This document shows positions 21,299 to 22,733 of a stretch of 22,733 bases of DNA, piece by piece. The notes beneath the pieces are model-generated. The model ran no database searches. It worked only from the letters and a program-made list of their open reading frames with translations, and had not been told where the DNA came from. The stretch covers positions 1 to 22,733 of the forward strand of contig UQWL01000028.1 of the NCBI GenBank assembly GCA_900544715.1, read 5' to 3'. The stretch comes from an uncultured Oscillospiraceae bacterium (GTDB lineage Bacteria > Bacillota > Clostridia > Oscillospirales > Acutalibacteraceae). The position numbers and the translations under genes are program-made. Positions within the stretch are counted from its first letter, which is position 1. Each line of letters begins with the position of its first letter.

Positions 21299-22324
21299 AT
21301 GAAAATGAAAAAATGGATCACTGGTTGGATTGCCATTCTGCTCTTGTGCACTTTTTTATTGCCTGTCCAAGCTGCGGAGTTGGAGGAGGAGCCTCAGACA
21401 AGTATAGAAACTGTTACATATCAGAACACGGAGTATCAGAATTTATCTGTATCAGAAACCGTGGAGAAAAAGCTGGCGCCTTTTTCTCTTTCTAACGAAA
21501 TAATTCAGCGTCTTTCTGAAGAGAAATTAGAATTGATTCAGCATGCCACGCAGATCACGGCTAAGTCTACCTATTATGTGGAATCCTCTTTGTTCCCCGG
21601 CCAGATGAATGCTGTAAACGAAGATGAGTATGTGGAAGCGGTTAGGGAGAGCAAAATTGCTCAACTAGAAAGTTTTAAAGCGGCACAGGAACAGCTGCAA
21701 ACAACACGTTCCGCACTTTCCGACTCCGTTATTCTCTCCCCGGGAAACAGTGGAAAGCTGAATGGCGGCACTTTGCACTTAGTCATTCTAATGATTGCTA
21801 CTGGCAGGGAATATGGCGTTGCGGGCATTTTTCAGTGGGAGACGCTGCCGATTTTCAGAGCGAAAGATGCATTTGGCCTCTCCAGGGATGTGACAACGAG
21901 CGTAATCCCTCGGTCGGCGTCGGGCTGTTATTCCTATACCTATAATTTTAGCCAGACCGTAAATGGAAAATATGTCACAGAGGCCAGAGAGGATGTTTAC
22001 GATGTGGCGTATAATGAATTGAAACAGGATGGCAAAGGGTATGGGTATGCAATAGAGTTTGGCCTGCCAGTCAGTTCCATCTCCCCTGATCCATGGGGAG
22101 CAAGCACGCATTATCTCTCCGCGACGGGGTTTGTATTTTTTGAAGGGAAAGTGAATAATTCCAGCACGACGTCAGTCAATCATTTTGCCACATACGCACA
22201 CAAGTGTATTGGATATTTTTTGAATGGGATCGATTTCAGCCTTCCGTTTGGTCTAGGCTTTTCCATCGATTGGGGCGATTGGTCCTATGTGCAGCTGAGA
22301 GAAGAACATATTTGGAACCTGTAA
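21299..22324 (+). CDS. unrecognised secreted protein, 341 aa
   Basis: I do not recognise a family. The N-terminus is a signal peptide (MKMKKW, hydrophobic 10-23, cleavage near VQA-A at 25-26). The mature part starts acidic, then shows a helical stretch (about 105-140, charged, possibly coiled coil) and a C-terminal half (about 155-341) rich in Gly, Tyr, Trp, Phe and Ser/Thr, which suggests beta structure. Only Cys210 and Cys303 remain in the mature part, so a disulphide is possible. No lipobox, repeat or sorting signal is seen. ATG 21299 is 4 nt after AGAGGG; ATG 21305 (MKKWIT) at 10 nt is an equally good start. A small membrane-protein gene follows after 18 bp. Composition is more AT-rich than that of the housekeeping genes. 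Confidence 0.8.
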   Translation: MKMKKWITGWIAILLLCTFLLPVQAAELEEEPQTSIETVTYQNTEYQNLSVSETVEKKLAPFSLSNEIIQRLSEEKLELIQHATQITAKSTYYVESSLFPGQMNAVNEDEYVEAVRESKIAQLESFKAAQEQLQTTRSALSDSVILSPGNSGKLNGGTLHLVILMIATGREYGVAGIFQWETLPIFRAKDAFGLSRDVTTSVIPRSASGCYSYTYNFSQTVNGKYVTEAREDVYDVAYNELKQDGKGYGYAIEFGLPVSSISPDPWGASTHYLSATGFVFFEGKVNNSSTTSVNHFATYAHKCIGYFLNGIDFSLPFGLGFSIDWGDWSYVQLREEHIWNL

Positions 22325-22342
22325 CGATGGGAGTGATGTGGC

Positions 22343-22561
22343 TTGTCAATAAGATGGATTAGTTTGTCGGTATCCCCTGGCGCTTGGCTTGTTGTCTCTT
22401 CGTTTGTATCTCTTTTTCTTGCTCTGGGCTTGGTGTACGCATATAAAACAATCTGTGCTCTGCGCTATGGGGATTCTGACCTGCAAAAGTATGGCGCGGC
22501 CACTATTGCCTTTTTTGTGATTTACTCCATGATTATGATTGGCTTAATTATTGGAAAATAA
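22343..22561 (+). CDS. small two-helix membrane protein, 72 aa
   Basis: The TTG start at 22343 follows GGGAG (22329-22333) by 9 nt, and no in-frame ATG exists upstream. Two hydrophobic helices are visible, about 14-37 and 51-70, joined by a short charged loop (ALRYGDSDLQKYG). It lies 18 bp after the secreted-protein gene with no signal between, so the two form an operon. Roles as an anchor, immunity or export partner for the secreted protein are possible but none is shown. I do not recognise a family. Confidence 0.65.
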   Translation: MSIRWISLSVSPGAWLVVSSFVSLFLALGLVYAYKTICALRYGDSDLQKYGAATIAFFVIYSMIMIGLIIGK

Positions 22562-22628
22562 ATATTAATGCCAAATGGCGGCGGCTATTTTGGCAGTGTC
22601 CGGCACTTGGTTAGCTGGCGACCCCAAA

Positions 22629-22664
22629 AACAGGCTGCGGCAAATGAACTTGCCGCAGCCTGTT
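22629..22664. terminator. bidirectional terminator hairpin between convergent genes
   Basis: AACAGGCTGCGGCAA (22629-22643) pairs perfectly with 22650-22664 across a 6-nt loop. Five A residues (22626-22630) on the left give a T-run for minus-strand transcripts; on the plus side the T-run is broken. A weaker stem TGCCAAA/TTTGGCA lies upstream at 22569-22595. Confidence 0.8.
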
Positions 22665-22679
22665 CTGCTGTTTTGCGCG

Positions 22680-22733
22680 TTATTTCCAAAAGCCTTCCGC
22701 AACCGCCTCGATCTCCTCCAGTGTTGCATCCGC
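22680..22733 (-). CDS. C-terminal end of a minus-strand gene (partial)
   Basis: Read on the minus strand from the window edge, 17 codons are open (ADATLEEIEAVAEGFWK) and end at TAA, whose complement is 22680-22682. The terminator at 22629-22664 lies 16 bp beyond with its good T-run on this strand. That fits a convergent gene entering from the right. The product cannot be named from this fragment. Confidence 0.5.
   Translation of the reverse strand, partial: ADATLEEIEAVAEGFWK

Overview
The window looks like a chromosomal housekeeping segment from a moderately GC-rich low-G+C-lineage (Firmicutes/Bacillota) anaerobe, most likely of the Clostridia, family Oscillospiraceae/Ruminococcaceae. The reasons are: RpoB and RpoC in the Gram-positive form (RpoC of 1186 residues, without the large proteobacterial insertion), the order rpoB-rpoC-rpsL-rpsG-fusA-tuf, strong AGGAGG ribosome sites, frequent TTG/GTG starts, sigma-A-type promoters with TTGACA boxes, and tRNA genes with encoded CCA ends. 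The placement at family level is an inference from protein style, not from a database search.

Region 1 (1-1290) is a stable-RNA cluster read to the right: tRNA-Lys, tRNA-Glu, a stand-alone 5S rRNA, tRNA-Asn, terminator, tRNA-Met (or Ile2), tRNA-Trp, a 150-bp structured insert, tRNA-Asp, tRNA-Thr, terminator. No 16S or 23S rRNA is present. The insert between tRNA-Trp and tRNA-Asp ends in an exact 23-bp copy of the 3' end of tRNA-Trp and starts with a degenerate inverted copy of it. It is the most unusual non-coding feature here.

Region 2 (1290-2051) has no clear gene apart from one small candidate ORF. It holds a strong two-way terminator and the rpoB promoter and leader.

Region 3 (2052-14460) is the transcription/translation block: rpoB, rpoC, rpsL, rpsG, fusA, tuf, all on +. 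The genes are separated by unusually long (120-220 bp) spacers, each holding at least one hairpin. Two spacers also carry good promoters, before rpsL and before tuf. The block ends in a 19-bp stem terminator after tuf. rplKAJL is not upstream and the L7Ae-like ybxF gene usual in Bacillus is missing between rpoC and rpsL.

Region 4 (14460-20955) carries a GT2 polyprenyl-phosphate glycosyltransferase behind a promoter and a 300-nt structured leader, the PcrA/UvrD helicase, a secreted LCAT-like alpha/beta hydrolase with a Pro/Glu/Thr-rich stalk and a non-standard sortase-type C-terminus, and an inositol-monophosphatase family enzyme. Terminators separate these units.

Region 5 (20955-22733) is visibly more AT-rich and looks like accessory DNA. 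A strong extended -10 promoter leads through a leader with a tiny ORF to an unrecognised secreted protein and a small two-helix membrane protein in tight tandem. A two-way hairpin and the last codons of a convergent minus-strand gene close the window.
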